DNA of 64,000 bases from Polynucleobacter sp. AP-Capit-er-40B-B4 (GCF_018882245.1 NZ_JACVOV010000002.1:186001-250000), one strand, 5' to 3'. Counted from the stretch's first letter, positions 52,450-61,358 are shown. The notes: generated from the letters alone by a model not told the origin. Numbers and translations are program-made.

Positions 52450-52824
52450 ATGCAAAATGAGATTGCGCTGAATGTATTTGGAGAGCCGCTGATTCCCTGC
52501 TCCTTTGACCCCCTAACAGGTTTTTTTAGAGATGGTTGCTGCAAAACCAACGAAGAAGATGTAGGCAGTCATTTGGTATGCGCCATCGTGACAGATGCTT
52601 TTTTGCAATTTAGCCTACAAAAGGGGAACGATCTTATTACCCCCAGACCAGAATATCGATTTCCTGGCTTGCTTGCGGGCGACCAATGGTGCTTATGCAT
52701 CAATCGCTGGGTTGAGGCATTAAACGCCAATTGTGCTCCTTATATCAAGCTAGAAAGTACACACATTAAGGCACTAGAAACAGTGCCGATGAATATCCTC
52801 AAGGAATACGCGAGAGAAGTTTGA
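52450..52824 (+). CDS. DUF2237 family protein
   Basis: A 124-residue protein starting M-Q-N-E-I-A-L-N-V-F-G-E. Family motifs include the P-L-T-G-F-F-R-D-G-C-C stretch, D-V-G-S-H-L-V-C-A and G-D-Q-W-C-L-C-I-N-R-W. The several conserved cysteines may bind a metal or be redox-active. The function is unknown. I chose 52450 for its AAGG site and conserved N-terminus; an ATG at 52387 would overlap the divergent gene. Its stop overlaps the next gene's TTG by four bases. Confidence 0.85.
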   Translation: MQNEIALNVFGEPLIPCSFDPLTGFFRDGCCKTNEEDVGSHLVCAIVTDAFLQFSLQKGNDLITPRPEYRFPGLLAGDQWCLCINRWVEALNANCAPYIKLESTHIKALETVPMNILKEYAREV

Positions 52825-53720
52825 AGGCTTTTTATACCGACCATTTTGTATTGCCGCTACCGGCAGGACATCGCTTCCCAATGGAGAAGTACTCACGCTT
52901 ACGAGATTTAGTGGGTTCACAAGCAGGTATTGAGTTAGTTGAAGCGCCGTCAGCAACAGATACACAAATTTTGTATGCACATGATCCAAGCTACCTCATC
53001 AAAGTTATTGGTGGGACGCTTTCAGCACAAGAGCAAAGAGAAATTGGTTTCCCCTGGAGCGCTCAAATGGTTGAGCGCTCACGACGTTCAGCAGGTGCCA
53101 CTGTTGCTGCCGCCAAAACAGCTTTGCAAGAAGGTATCGCCGCCAATCTAGCTGGAGGCACTCATCATGCCTATCGCGATACTGGAAGTGGATTTTGTGT
53201 ATTTAATGATTCCGCTATCGCAGCACGCACCCTGCAAAAAGAAATTAACCCAGCCTTAAAAGTTGCTGTGATTGATTTAGATGTTCACCAGGGAAACGGT
53301 ACTGCAGCGATTCTACAAAATGACGATTCCATCTTCACTCTATCTATTCACGGGGAAAATAATTTCCCGTTTAAAAAAGAGCAAAGTGATTTGGATGTGG
53401 GTATGGCTGATGGCTGCAATGATGAAGTTTATTTACACTCATTGAGTACAGCTCTTGATCAACTGGATTCACGCTTTAAGGCAGATTGCCTCATTTTCTT
53501 GGCTGGCGCCGACCCACATGAGGGCGATCGACTCGGAAGGCTGGACATCAGTAGGGATGGGATGCGTTTGCGAGATGAAATGGTATTTCAGTACGCACTA
53601 GATCGGCAACTGCCTATTGCATTCTCAATGGCGGGCGGCTACGGCAAAGAAATTGAATCTACCGTGGATATTCATTTTCAGACCATCAAAACCGCCCTGC
53701 AATTTCAAAAACAATATTAA
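52821..53720 (+). CDS. Histone deacetylase family protein (AcuC/HDAC-like amidohydrolase)
   Basis: A 299-residue arginase-fold deacetylase. H115 and H116 in G-G-T-H-H-A form the catalytic pair. Zinc ligands are D154 and H156 in I-D-L-D-V-H-Q-G-N-G and D231 in G-A-D-P-H-E-G-D. Bacterial members deacetylate polyamines, acetoin-related substrates or protein lysines. The TTG start overlaps the DUF2237 stop, so the pair is translationally coupled. The substrate is unknown. Confidence 0.92.
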   Translation: MKAFYTDHFVLPLPAGHRFPMEKYSRLRDLVGSQAGIELVEAPSATDTQILYAHDPSYLIKVIGGTLSAQEQREIGFPWSAQMVERSRRSAGATVAAAKTALQEGIAANLAGGTHHAYRDTGSGFCVFNDSAIAARTLQKEINPALKVAVIDLDVHQGNGTAAILQNDDSIFTLSIHGENNFPFKKEQSDLDVGMADGCNDEVYLHSLSTALDQLDSRFKADCLIFLAGADPHEGDRLGRLDISRDGMRLRDEMVFQYALDRQLPIAFSMAGGYGKEIESTVDIHFQTIKTALQFQKQY

Positions 53721-53738
53721 ATCTTCAACATTAAATAC

Positions 53739-54290
53739 TTAGCCCTTCTTTTTTGAGGGGGCTTTTTGACTGGCAAGATTGCTGACATTCTCAACGCTCT
53801 TCTCGAAATTGGTAAATGAGTCAGCCATTGCGGCTCTAATCAATTCAAAATTCTGCAGCGCATTATTAAAAGATGTTTTAAATACGGATACATAAGCCTC
53901 GCTACCAACTGGTGCGTTATCAGTGGCCTCATTTACAAAGTGAATCAAGTCTGCTTTAGATTCTTGAATCATCGTTTCAGCAATATCTGCCAGCTCTTGA
54001 TTGCCACTCTTTAATACTTGCAATAGCTGATTGTGATATTGAGTAATCTCTTTAGCTGCATCCTGCAATACTTCAGCATGTACATACTCGAAAGCAGATC
54101 TAGGATCTTGAGTTTTCATTAACTCAGACACCCGCTTCTGAACCATTGCGGCTAACTCTTGTGTAGCTTGCTGATTGATCTGCGCAATGGCCTGAGCACT
54201 TTCCATCGCCACACGTCCTGCGGCCCTGGTTGCATCAACAGCGCTCTGTTGCCCTGGAATCGCCTTCATATCAAATGGTTTCTTGCTCAT
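53739..54290 (-). CDS. Phasin family protein (paralogue 1)
   Basis: A 183-residue helical protein. The phasin pattern is visible: E-S-A-Q-A-I-A-Q-I-N, Q-D-P-R-S-A-F-E-Y, and the C-terminal F-x-N-x-L-Q-N-F-E-L-I-R block. It is related along most of its length to the phasin at 61408. Phasins coat polyhydroxyalkanoate granules and regulate their size. No PHA synthase lies in the window. A lysine-rich tail (S-K-K-K-G) ends the protein. Confidence 0.9.
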   Translation of the reverse strand: MSKKPFDMKAIPGQQSAVDATRAAGRVAMESAQAIAQINQQATQELAAMVQKRVSELMKTQDPRSAFEYVHAEVLQDAAKEITQYHNQLLQVLKSGNQELADIAETMIQESKADLIHFVNEATDNAPVGSEAYVSVFKTSFNNALQNFELIRAAMADSFTNFEKSVENVSNLASQKAPSKKKG

Positions 54291-54451
54291 ATCAACCTTT
54301 CAGATGGGTAGTGTCAGCTACCAATCTACTCTCCTGCGGATGGGTTTCTATAGAGAAATACCAGTAGATAGAATTCCCTGCAGAAAGACAGCCCCCAGGT
54401 ATCGCCAGACTTTTAAGCATCATGGCTGGGGTGATTTGAGAAAACGTTGAC

Positions 54452-54604
54452 TTATGTAGTCTGAAAAACAGCAAAGGTAAGTATGTTGATCAAACTTGCT
54501 ACATCACCCTCAGCAGGCCTTGTAGAGAGATAGGCAAAAATGCAGGCGCCCAAGATAATCAGCGCTCCCGCCACTAGACTCCAACTTCTGATATTTGATC
54601 GCAC
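54452..54604 (-). CDS. Small membrane protein (50 aa), unrecognised
   Basis: A 50-codon frame with a GTG start and an AAGGGA ribosome-like site 5-6 bases upstream. The product has a basic N-terminus (R-S-N-I-R-S-W-S), one hydrophobic segment (L-V-A-G-A-L-I-I-L-G-A-C-I-F-A-Y-L) and a short polar tail. A cysteine sits within the segment, but the region does not form a good lipobox. It occupies the gap upstream of phasin 1. I do not recognise it, and coding is plausible rather than certain. Confidence 0.45.
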   Translation of the reverse strand: MRSNIRSWSLVAGALIILGACIFAYLSTRPAEGDVASLINILTFAVFQTT

Positions 54605-54714
54605 TATATCCCTTTACTTGATTAAGCTTTTTGCATTGTCCATCACAATTTAATCGCAGCAAAGTGTGATCTGGCGGCTTGCTGACTTTATTTTAAGTGC
54701 ATACTAGAACCACT

Positions 54715-55392
54715 ATGAAAGCGACACACTGGACACAACACTGGCACCATATCAGCGCCATATCAAGGCTGATTATTGTTGCAATTGCTGGATTTGGGGC
54801 ATTTGCCCTACTCTCCCCTAGCTCGTCATCCACTATTAGTCTAGCCCTCTCTTGGGCGCTAGCCGGAAGTCTTTACCTAGCCCTTACTTACATCATGATG
54901 TTCTTTTCAACCCAAGAAAATATCTTGGGGCTTGCAAAGAAAGAAGATGATGGCGCTGCAATCATCCTGCTCATCATTATTTTGGCAGCAGCTGCAAGCC
55001 TGATCACTATCGTGATTATTCTCTCGGGCATCAAAACTCTTCCTATTCACTTGGCAATTCGTCATGTTTGCTTAGTGCTGGGCACATATGCGATCTCTTG
55101 GTTATTTATACATACAGCTTTTGCCCTGCATTACGCTCACGCCTACTATCAAGAGTTTGAGAAAACTAAAGAAGCCCCCATGCTATTTGCGGGCAAGCAA
55201 AGACCTACTTATGTAGACTTTCTTTACTTTTCCATGGTGATTGGCATGACATGCCAGACTGCTGACGTCAATATTGCCAGCTCCAGAATCCGGTTTTTAG
55301 TTATGATTCAGGGAATGACTGCTTTTGTTTTCAATGCTTCCCTGCTTGCACTAGCAATTAATCTCATTGCAGGTGTTGTGGCGTTTACATAG
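54715..55392 (+). CDS. DUF1345 family membrane protein
   Basis: A 225-residue protein with about five membrane segments. The family motif is near the C-terminus: Y-F-S-M-V-I-G-M-T-C-Q-T-A-D-V, and F-A-L-H-Y-A-H-A-Y-Y lies near 140. The function of DUF1345 is unknown. I use the ATG at 54715; a GTG six codons upstream is possible but neither has a clear ribosome site. A long terminator stem follows the gene. Confidence 0.88.
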   Translation: MKATHWTQHWHHISAISRLIIVAIAGFGAFALLSPSSSSTISLALSWALAGSLYLALTYIMMFFSTQENILGLAKKEDDGAAIILLIIILAAAASLITIVIILSGIKTLPIHLAIRHVCLVLGTYAISWLFIHTAFALHYAHAYYQEFEKTKEAPMLFAGKQRPTYVDFLYFSMVIGMTCQTADVNIASSRIRFLVMIQGMTAFVFNASLLALAINLIAGVVAFT

Positions 55393-55422
55393 ACTTAGTT
55401 TTCCCTAATCATGGGATGGGGA

Positions 55423-55456
55423 AATAAAAATACTCGCTGATGCGAGTATTTTTATT
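55423..55456. terminator. Strong bidirectional terminator
   Basis: A perfect 15-bp stem whose GC-rich apex is ACTCGC / GCGAGT with a TGAT loop and whose A/T base gives T-runs both ways. It separates the DUF1345 gene from the convergent amidohydrolase gene. Confidence 0.93.
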
Positions 55457-55482
55457 AAATACCGATAACAATTAAGTGCGAT

Positions 55483-57189
55483 TTATTGCAAGCTAACTGG
55501 CTTGCCATCAATCCATGTGCCTTTTACTTTAATGTTGCGAATATCAGCTGGCGCAGTTTGGCGTGGGTTCTTTTCCAAGATCACTAAGTCAGCTTGCTTG
55601 CCAACCTCTAAGCTACCGACGATATTGTCTGCAAAGATTTGATAAGCAGCATCAATGGTGATGGCACGGAGTGCATCATCAACCGATACCGCTTGATCTG
55701 GCCCCAATACCTTTTGTGGCGGCAACTGCCATAAGCGCGTTACTTCTTCGCTGACGTAATTTAAAGGACCGACATTCGAAACAGGTGAATCACTATGTAA
55801 AGTAAATTTACCGCCAGCACGTTTGAAGTCACCAGCTGGATCTATACGCTTAGCGCGCTCTGGCCCGATAATATGATCATTAAATGCAGCGCCCCAATAA
55901 TCTACGTGACCAATAGTAAAGCTAGGCACTACTCCTAACTTAGCCGCTTGCTTTACTTGAGCCTCAGTATTAACTGTGAAATGCTCCATGCGTAATCGAC
56001 GATCTTGAGGCTTGGGATTGTCAGACAACAGTTTTGTATAGCTCGCTAAAGTTTGATCAATCGCCTTATCTCCATTGGAGTGCGTAGAAATTTGCCAACC
56101 TTGATCAAAGAACCCCTTCATAGAAGCATAAATTTCGGCATCTTTATAGTTCAGCGCCCCGCTCCATTTGGAATTTGTTGGGTAGGTATATGGCGCATTT
56201 AAAGCAGCTGTTAGACCTTGAGTAGAGCCGTCTGAAATATATTTAATGCCAATAAAACGCAATTTGTCATCGCCCTCATTTGGCTTAACAGAGGTTTTGC
56301 CTGTGGGCAAAGCCTGGCTAAACAAATATCCCCGCACCCGAATAGGTGCTGCATCTTTAGCAAATATAGCCTTATAAATTGCCACTTCTTTATCAACGCC
56401 AAAATTGCCGCCAACACTCATTTCAGAAGCAGTAGTGACGCCTGTTGAGGCAATTTTCTTCATAGTGCCTTGAATGGCGCCAAATAATTGAGCCTCAGTA
56501 GGAGCTGGCATTTTTGTCATAAATGGCAAGTAAGAAGGTGGCTCTACCAATTTGCCCGTGAGCTTGCCTTTAGCATCCTTCACGTAGATACCGCCACCAG
56601 GAGGATTTGGTGTTTTATCAGTAACGCCAGCTAACTCCAAAGCCTTGTGATTTACATAACCAATATGACCAGATTGATTCACGATAAAGATCGGAACATC
56701 TTTAGAAACTGTATCCAAATCATCCGCAGTGAGTTCGGCCATAAATGGTGTGGTGCGTGATGGGTCAACACCAAAACCAAATAGCCAGCCACCAGTAGGG
56801 ACATCTTTGAGGGCAGCCTTCATTTTCTTGATCAATGTTTCTTTGGTGTCATACGGCAAAGTAAAGTTGCTCAAATTCAAACCCAAGCCTTCAAATACTG
56901 AAGTCACCAGAATATGCACATGGGGCTCCACAAATCCCGGCATCAAAGTTTGACCTTTTAAATCAACCACCTTAGTAGATTCAGTCTGCCATTCCTTGGT
57001 AACGACATCTTTTGTACCGACTGCAACAATCTTGCCGTTTTGCACTGCAAGCGCTTGAACTTCTTCATTCTTAGAATTCACGGTAACAATGGGACCGCCA
57101 TAAAAAATCGTATCCGCATTACCTTTAGCAAAAGTGACTACGCATTGCACCATTAATAATGCAGAAAGTAGTTTTGGTGCGAATTTCAT
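55483..57189 (-). CDS. Exported amidohydrolase (YtcJ-like, amidohydrolase family 3)
   Basis: A 568-residue metal-dependent hydrolase with a signal peptide (about 1-22) and thus probably periplasmic. Metal motifs are E-P-H-V-H-I near 90, H-S-N-G-D-K-A-I-D near 370 and H-S-D-S-P-V near 465. The D-T-I-F-Y-G-G-P-I-V start and the D-L-V-I-L-E-K-N-P end form the flanking beta domain. Relatives hydrolyse amide or ring C-N bonds. A beta-barrel protein gene lies 51 bases upstream on the same strand, suggesting a joint uptake and hydrolysis role. Confidence 0.9.
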   Translation of the reverse strand: MKFAPKLLSALLMVQCVVTFAKGNADTIFYGGPIVTVNSKNEEVQALAVQNGKIVAVGTKDVVTKEWQTESTKVVDLKGQTLMPGFVEPHVHILVTSVFEGLGLNLSNFTLPYDTKETLIKKMKAALKDVPTGGWLFGFGVDPSRTTPFMAELTADDLDTVSKDVPIFIVNQSGHIGYVNHKALELAGVTDKTPNPPGGGIYVKDAKGKLTGKLVEPPSYLPFMTKMPAPTEAQLFGAIQGTMKKIASTGVTTASEMSVGGNFGVDKEVAIYKAIFAKDAAPIRVRGYLFSQALPTGKTSVKPNEGDDKLRFIGIKYISDGSTQGLTAALNAPYTYPTNSKWSGALNYKDAEIYASMKGFFDQGWQISTHSNGDKAIDQTLASYTKLLSDNPKPQDRRLRMEHFTVNTEAQVKQAAKLGVVPSFTIGHVDYWGAAFNDHIIGPERAKRIDPAGDFKRAGGKFTLHSDSPVSNVGPLNYVSEEVTRLWQLPPQKVLGPDQAVSVDDALRAITIDAAYQIFADNIVGSLEVGKQADLVILEKNPRQTAPADIRNIKVKGTWIDGKPVSLQ

Positions 57190-57240
57190 ATTCTTATCCT
57201 GGTGCTCTATTGATTAACTCAGAATGAGTAGTCTGCGTAT

Positions 57241-58068
57241 TTAAAACTTAAACGTTGCAGCCAGCTGCGGGCCTTTAAATGTCGTTTTTTGCAGCAGGCC
57301 ATCGCCCTTCATATCGTAGTACATGGTGCGGTAGGCAAGCGATACGTCTACCCAGTTTTCAAATGTTTTACCCACACCAAGAATACCCTGCCAAGTCATA
57401 TTGGTAGTGCCACCACCCCCGCCGATATCTGCATAGAAGGGGATATACCAAGCGGAATCTGCAATGCGATAGCGGCCTTTAAAACCAACAATAGGATCAA
57501 GAGTGGAGACAGATTTAGAGTCAACCAAACCTTTTGAATATCCATATGCAGACAAATCTGCTGAGACAGTAGCCGTTGCCATAATGCCACGCGCACCCAA
57601 TAATCCATCCACATAAATATTCTGATTATTGAGAACGGTGTAGGTTGCCGCTCCAGTAATAATATTTTGTTGCAGTGTTACTTTGTTTGCGGCATTCACC
57701 GGCACTGCTGCCCCACCCAATTGAGGTGGCTGCACGGAAATATTTGAATTACCTGTCGTTTGCAAAGTTGCAGATACGAGATCGCCGAAGATACCCCATT
57801 TACCGAAGTGCGCCTCTGCGGCAATCATCCCACCAGACTTCAGATTTCCGAGCACATCCGATGATGAAAGATTGGCAGTATTGATATAGCGATCGTTATA
57901 AAAGAGTGTTGAAGAAATGCCTGATGACCATAAATATGGGGTCACCTCAAAGCGCCACTCATCTGCAATCTTAGGAAGGGGCGATAAACCTTGATCAGCA
58001 TAAGCAACACTAACGGTAGTCAAGACTGCCGATACGGATAAGATTGACGCAAGGATTTTTTTCTTCAT
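57241..58068 (-). CDS. Outer-membrane beta-barrel-like protein
   Basis: A 275-residue protein with a signal peptide (1-25, ending A-Y-A-D). The mature part begins W-R-F-E-V-T-P-Y-L-W-S-S-G, typical of a family of eight- to twelve-stranded barrels, and ends in a C-terminal phenylalanine (A-T-F-K-F) as BAM substrates do. Alternating hydrophobic strands are visible. It probably forms an outer-membrane channel or structural barrel. It is transcribed towards the amidohydrolase gene. Confidence 0.85.
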   Translation of the reverse strand: MKKKILASILSVSAVLTTVSVAYADQGLSPLPKIADEWRFEVTPYLWSSGISSTLFYNDRYINTANLSSSDVLGNLKSGGMIAAEAHFGKWGIFGDLVSATLQTTGNSNISVQPPQLGGAAVPVNAANKVTLQQNIITGAATYTVLNNQNIYVDGLLGARGIMATATVSADLSAYGYSKGLVDSKSVSTLDPIVGFKGRYRIADSAWYIPFYADIGGGGGTTNMTWQGILGVGKTFENWVDVSLAYRTMYYDMKGDGLLQKTTFKGPQLAATFKF

Positions 58069-58188
58069 AAAAGCTCTATTGGAATAGGGTGGATGAGGCT
58101 AAGTAGCCCAATCTTGAGGACGATTATAGACAAGCGGGGCTGTTCAAAAGCCTGATTTAAGCCTTTAAACAGCTAATATGGCGCCAAT

Positions 58189-58250
58189 AGTTGTTTATCT
58201 AATAATTCGATCATAAATATCAAATTTATTCATTAGACAAATAAACAACT
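58189..58250. repeat. Spaced inverted repeat upstream of ahpC
   Basis: AGTTGTTTAT (58189-58198) recurs as its exact complement ATAAACAACT (58241-58250) with 42 A/T-rich bases between. The inner flanks also match partly (CTAAT against ATTAG). It lies 68 bases before the ahpC ATG in a 249-base divergent gap. It could be a paired operator for a peroxide regulator such as OxyR or an mRNA stem; the sequence is not a clean OxyR consensus. Confidence 0.6.
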
Positions 58251-58317
58251 GAGGTTCAAAATTCATCCAGTTGCATTAGCTACTAAAAAGATTGATTAAC
58301 CAAAACAAGGAGCACAG

Positions 58318-58881
58318 ATGTCCATTATCAATACCGCAGTTCAACCATTTAAAACTGAAGCCTTCCACAACGGCAAGTTTGTAACCATCACTGACGAAAC
58401 CCTCAAAGGTCATTGGTCTGTTCTGATTTTTATGCCAGCAGCATTTACATTCAACTGCCCAACAGAAATTGAAGATGCGGCTGAGAACTATGCTGAATTC
58501 CAAAAGATGGGTGCTGAAGTGTATATCGTGACAACTGATACACACTTCTCACATAAAGTTTGGCATGAGACATCCCCTGCTGTTGGTAAAGCAAAGTTCC
58601 CACTCGTTGGCGATCCAACACACACATTGACCAATGCATTTGGCGTTCATATTCCTGAAGCTGGTTTGGCATTGCGTGGAACATTCATCATCAACCCAGA
58701 AGGTGTGATCAAGACTGCAGAAATTCACTCTAACGAAATCGCACGTGACATTTCTGAAACATTGCGCAAGCTCAAAGCTGCACAGTACACAGCTGCACAC
58801 CCAGGCGAAGTATGCCCAGCTAAGTGGAAAGAAGGCGCAGCAACATTGACTCCTTCTTTGGATCTCGTAGGCAAGATCTAA
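58318..58881 (+). CDS. ahpC: Alkyl hydroperoxide reductase AhpC (2-Cys peroxiredoxin)
   Basis: A 187-residue typical 2-Cys peroxiredoxin. The peroxidatic Cys is C47 in F-T-F-N-C-P-T-E and the resolving Cys is C166 in G-E-V-C-P-A-K-W, matching the E. coli AhpC spacing. The N before C-P is unusual, where most AhpC have V. It reduces H2O2 and organic peroxides and is recycled by AhpF, encoded next. AAGGAG precedes the ATG. Codon choice suggests high expression. Confidence 0.97.
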   Translation: MSIINTAVQPFKTEAFHNGKFVTITDETLKGHWSVLIFMPAAFTFNCPTEIEDAAENYAEFQKMGAEVYIVTTDTHFSHKVWHETSPAVGKAKFPLVGDPTHTLTNAFGVHIPEAGLALRGTFIINPEGVIKTAEIHSNEIARDISETLRKLKAAQYTAAHPGEVCPAKWKEGAATLTPSLDLVGKI

Positions 58882-58895
58882 GCTGAAGCTCCAAT

Positions 58896-58923
58896 CAATA
58901 GACTCTCTTCGGAGAGTCTATTG
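58896..58923 (+). promoter_or_regulatory. Intercistronic UUCG hairpin between ahpC and ahpF
   Basis: A perfect 12-bp stem (left arm CAATAGACTCTC) closed by C(TTCG)G, the exceptionally stable UUCG tetraloop. There is no long T-run after it. It probably stabilises the ahpC mRNA end or partly terminates, keeping AhpC above AhpF. Confidence 0.85.
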
Positions 58924-58980
58924 GAGAGGACAAGATCCTGCCCAATAGACTCACCTAAAAAATTACCCAAGGAAATTACC

Positions 58981-60558
58981 ATGCTCGATACCAATATCAA
59001 ATCTCAGTTAAAAGTGTATTTTGAAAAGATTGTTAGCCCTATCGTTCTCGTGGCCAGCCTAGACGACAGCGACAGTTCACAGCAGATGCTTGAACTTTTA
59101 AATGAAGTGGCTGAGCAGTCTGACAAGATTACCGTCAAAACAGATGGTAAAGCTACGCATACTCCTAGCTTCACTGTAAGCAAGCTCGATCAAGAAGCGC
59201 GCATTACCTTTGCAGGACTGCCAATGGGCCATGAAATGACCTCATTCATATTGGCTATTTTGCAAGCTAGCGGCTATCCAGCAAAAGTAGAGCAAGCGAT
59301 CATTGATCGCATCATCAAGCTTGATAGCAAGCTCAGCTTCCAGACTTTTATTTCTTTGTCATGCCATAACTGCCCTGACGTTGTGCAAGTACTCAATCTC
59401 ATGGCAGCCCTGAACCCAAATGTCACACATGAAATGGTTGACGGCGCCCTCTATCAAGAATTGGTAGATCAATTCCAAATTATGGCGGTACCAACTGTGA
59501 TCTTGAATGGTGAAGTGTTTGGCCAAGGTCGCATGAGTGTTGAAGAGATTGTGGCTAAGCTCGATACCGCAAGCCCTAAAGAAGAGGCCGCAAAACTCTC
59601 CGCCAAAGATCCGTATGACGTTTTAGTCATCGGCGGTGGGCCTGCTGGTTCCGCAGCAGCAATTTATGCAGCACGCAAAGGCATCCGCACCGGCATCGTG
59701 GCAGAGCGCTTTGGTGGTCAGGTCATGGATACCATGGGCATTGAAAACTTCATCTCAGTTAAAGAGACTGAGGGACCTAAATTGGTTCAAGCGCTTGAGC
59801 AACACGTAAAGAGCTACGAAGTCGACATTATGAATTTGCAACGTGCCAATGCATTGCGTAGAACTGCCAATGGTCTCGAAGTGGAGTTAGTTAATGGTGC
59901 GGTGCTTAAGAGCAAATCCGTGATTTTGAGTACTGGTGCCCGCTGGAGAGAGATGAATGTTCCTGGCGAACAAGAATATCGTGGCAAAGGTGTAGCGTAC
60001 TGCCCTCACTGCGACGGCCCTTTATTTAAAGGCAAGCGTGTTGCTGTCATTGGCGGCGGTAACTCTGGCGTTGAAGCTGCAATTGATTTGGCCGGCATCG
60101 TGAGTCACGTCACCTTGATTGAGTTTGATAGTAAATTACGTGCTGACGCAGTGCTTCAGAAGAAAATGGCTAGCCTGCCAAATGTAACCGTCATCATGAG
60201 CGCCCTTACCAAGGAAGTATTGGGTGCAGGTGGCAAGGTCAATGGCTTGCGCTACCAAGATCGCACCAATAATTCCGAGCATACGCTTGAGCTTGAAGGC
60301 ATCTTTGTGCAAATCGGCTTACTGCCAAATACAGATTGGCTCAAAGGCACTATCGAGTTGTCAAAACACGGTGAGGTCATTGTCGATGCAAAAGGCGAAA
60401 CTTCCTTGCCTGGCGTATTTGCAGCAGGTGATTGCACGACAGTTCCCTATAAGCAAATCATCATCGCCATGGGCGAAGGTGCCAAAGCTTCTCTCGGAGC
60501 ATTTGATTACTTGATTCGCTCATCGGTTACCGAGCCCGAAGAGGCGGTAGCTGCTTAA
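58981..60558 (+). CDS. ahpF: Alkyl hydroperoxide reductase subunit F (AhpF)
   Basis: A 525-residue flavoprotein disulfide reductase. The N-terminal tandem thioredoxin-like domain has C128-H-N-C131. The C-terminal thioredoxin-reductase part has FAD motif G-G-G-P-A-G-S-A, the second redox pair in Y-C-P-H-C-D-G-P and NAD motif G-G-G-N-S-G-V-E. It passes NADH electrons to AhpC. I use the ATG at 58981, behind AAGGA; frames extending upstream enter the hairpin region. The two proteins form a complete peroxide-reducing pair. Confidence 0.97.
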   Translation: MLDTNIKSQLKVYFEKIVSPIVLVASLDDSDSSQQMLELLNEVAEQSDKITVKTDGKATHTPSFTVSKLDQEARITFAGLPMGHEMTSFILAILQASGYPAKVEQAIIDRIIKLDSKLSFQTFISLSCHNCPDVVQVLNLMAALNPNVTHEMVDGALYQELVDQFQIMAVPTVILNGEVFGQGRMSVEEIVAKLDTASPKEEAAKLSAKDPYDVLVIGGGPAGSAAAIYAARKGIRTGIVAERFGGQVMDTMGIENFISVKETEGPKLVQALEQHVKSYEVDIMNLQRANALRRTANGLEVELVNGAVLKSKSVILSTGARWREMNVPGEQEYRGKGVAYCPHCDGPLFKGKRVAVIGGGNSGVEAAIDLAGIVSHVTLIEFDSKLRADAVLQKKMASLPNVTVIMSALTKEVLGAGGKVNGLRYQDRTNNSEHTLELEGIFVQIGLLPNTDWLKGTIELSKHGEVIVDAKGETSLPGVFAAGDCTTVPYKQIIIAMGEGAKASLGAFDYLIRSSVTEPEEAVAA

Positions 60559-60585
60559 TGGGATCTAGAGTATCCGCAGGAAAAT

Positions 60586-60609
60586 AAAGGGGTCTACGGA
60601 CCCCTTTTT
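60586..60609 (+). terminator. Intrinsic terminator after ahpF
   Basis: A 9-bp stem (AAAGGGGTC / GACCCCTTT) closed by a C(TACG)G loop of the stable UNCG class and followed by T residues. Confidence 0.92.
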
Positions 60610-60700
60610 ACATACAAATGAATTACCGCATATTCAAACTATCTAGATATAAATTACACTGAAGCATCTTTTTGTATTTACACATCCCCGAGGAATCAGA

Positions 60701-61336
60701 ATGAGCTTAATTGACAAATTACAGTGGCGTTACGCAACTAAAAAAATGGACTCCACAAAATCCGTACCCCTGGAGAAGGTTGAACAAATTCTAGAAGCCA
60801 TTCGCCTCACTGCTAGCTCGAGCGGATTACAGCCATATGAGGTACTTGTCATTACCAATAAAGCTATTCGCGAAAAGATTAAAGCGATTGCTTGGGATCA
60901 ATCTCAAATTGTCGACTCTTCTCATTTGCTGGTTTTTGCAGCCTGGGATACCTACACAGCAGATCGCATTAATCAAGCATTTGATATGACCGAGAAGATT
61001 CGCAACTTCAAAAGTGAAGCTGGTGACATCTATCGTCAAAAGCTACTCAGTGGCTATACAGCTCGTGATGCTGAAACCAACTACACCCATGCAGCAAAGC
61101 AAGCCTACATTGGATTAGGGACGGCACTCATTGCCGCTGCTTACGAACAAGTGGATTCCACACCAATGGAAGGATTTGATGCTGCAGCTCTTGATGAAAT
61201 TCTCAATCTCAAAGCAAAGGGCTTGCGTAGCGTTGTCATGCTGCCACTGGGCTATAGAAAAGCAGATGAGGATTGGTTGATGAACCTGAAAAAAGTCAGA
61301 AAACCCAAGGAAAGTTTTATTACTTGGATCGAATAA
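60701..61336 (+). CDS. Nitroreductase-family NAD(P)H-dependent oxidoreductase
   Basis: A 211-residue FMN-dependent nitroreductase-fold protein. It has the R-Y-A-T-K-K-M-D opening, T-A-S-S-S-G-L-Q-P-Y and the G-L-G-T-A-L-I-A-A-A segment; the layout resembles NfsB and dihydropteridine reductase. It reduces nitroaromatics, quinones or flavins with NAD(P)H. A strong terminator follows. Nearby ahpCF suggests a peroxide and redox-stress neighbourhood. Confidence 0.92.
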   Translation: MSLIDKLQWRYATKKMDSTKSVPLEKVEQILEAIRLTASSSGLQPYEVLVITNKAIREKIKAIAWDQSQIVDSSHLLVFAAWDTYTADRINQAFDMTEKIRNFKSEAGDIYRQKLLSGYTARDAETNYTHAAKQAYIGLGTALIAAAYEQVDSTPMEGFDAAALDEILNLKAKGLRSVVMLPLGYRKADEDWLMNLKKVRKPKESFITWIE

Positions 61337-61358
61337 GCAATCTCATTCCTGGAAAAAC

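Noticed and set aside
54292..54474. 60-codon minus-strand frame before phasin 1
   Set aside because: No ribosome site, irregular composition and overlap with the more plausible 50-aa frame.
58189..58230. OxyR site (ATAG-N7-CTAT repeats) upstream of ahpC
   Set aside because: Only the first tetranucleotide fits and the second is shifted by one base, so an OxyR call is not supported.
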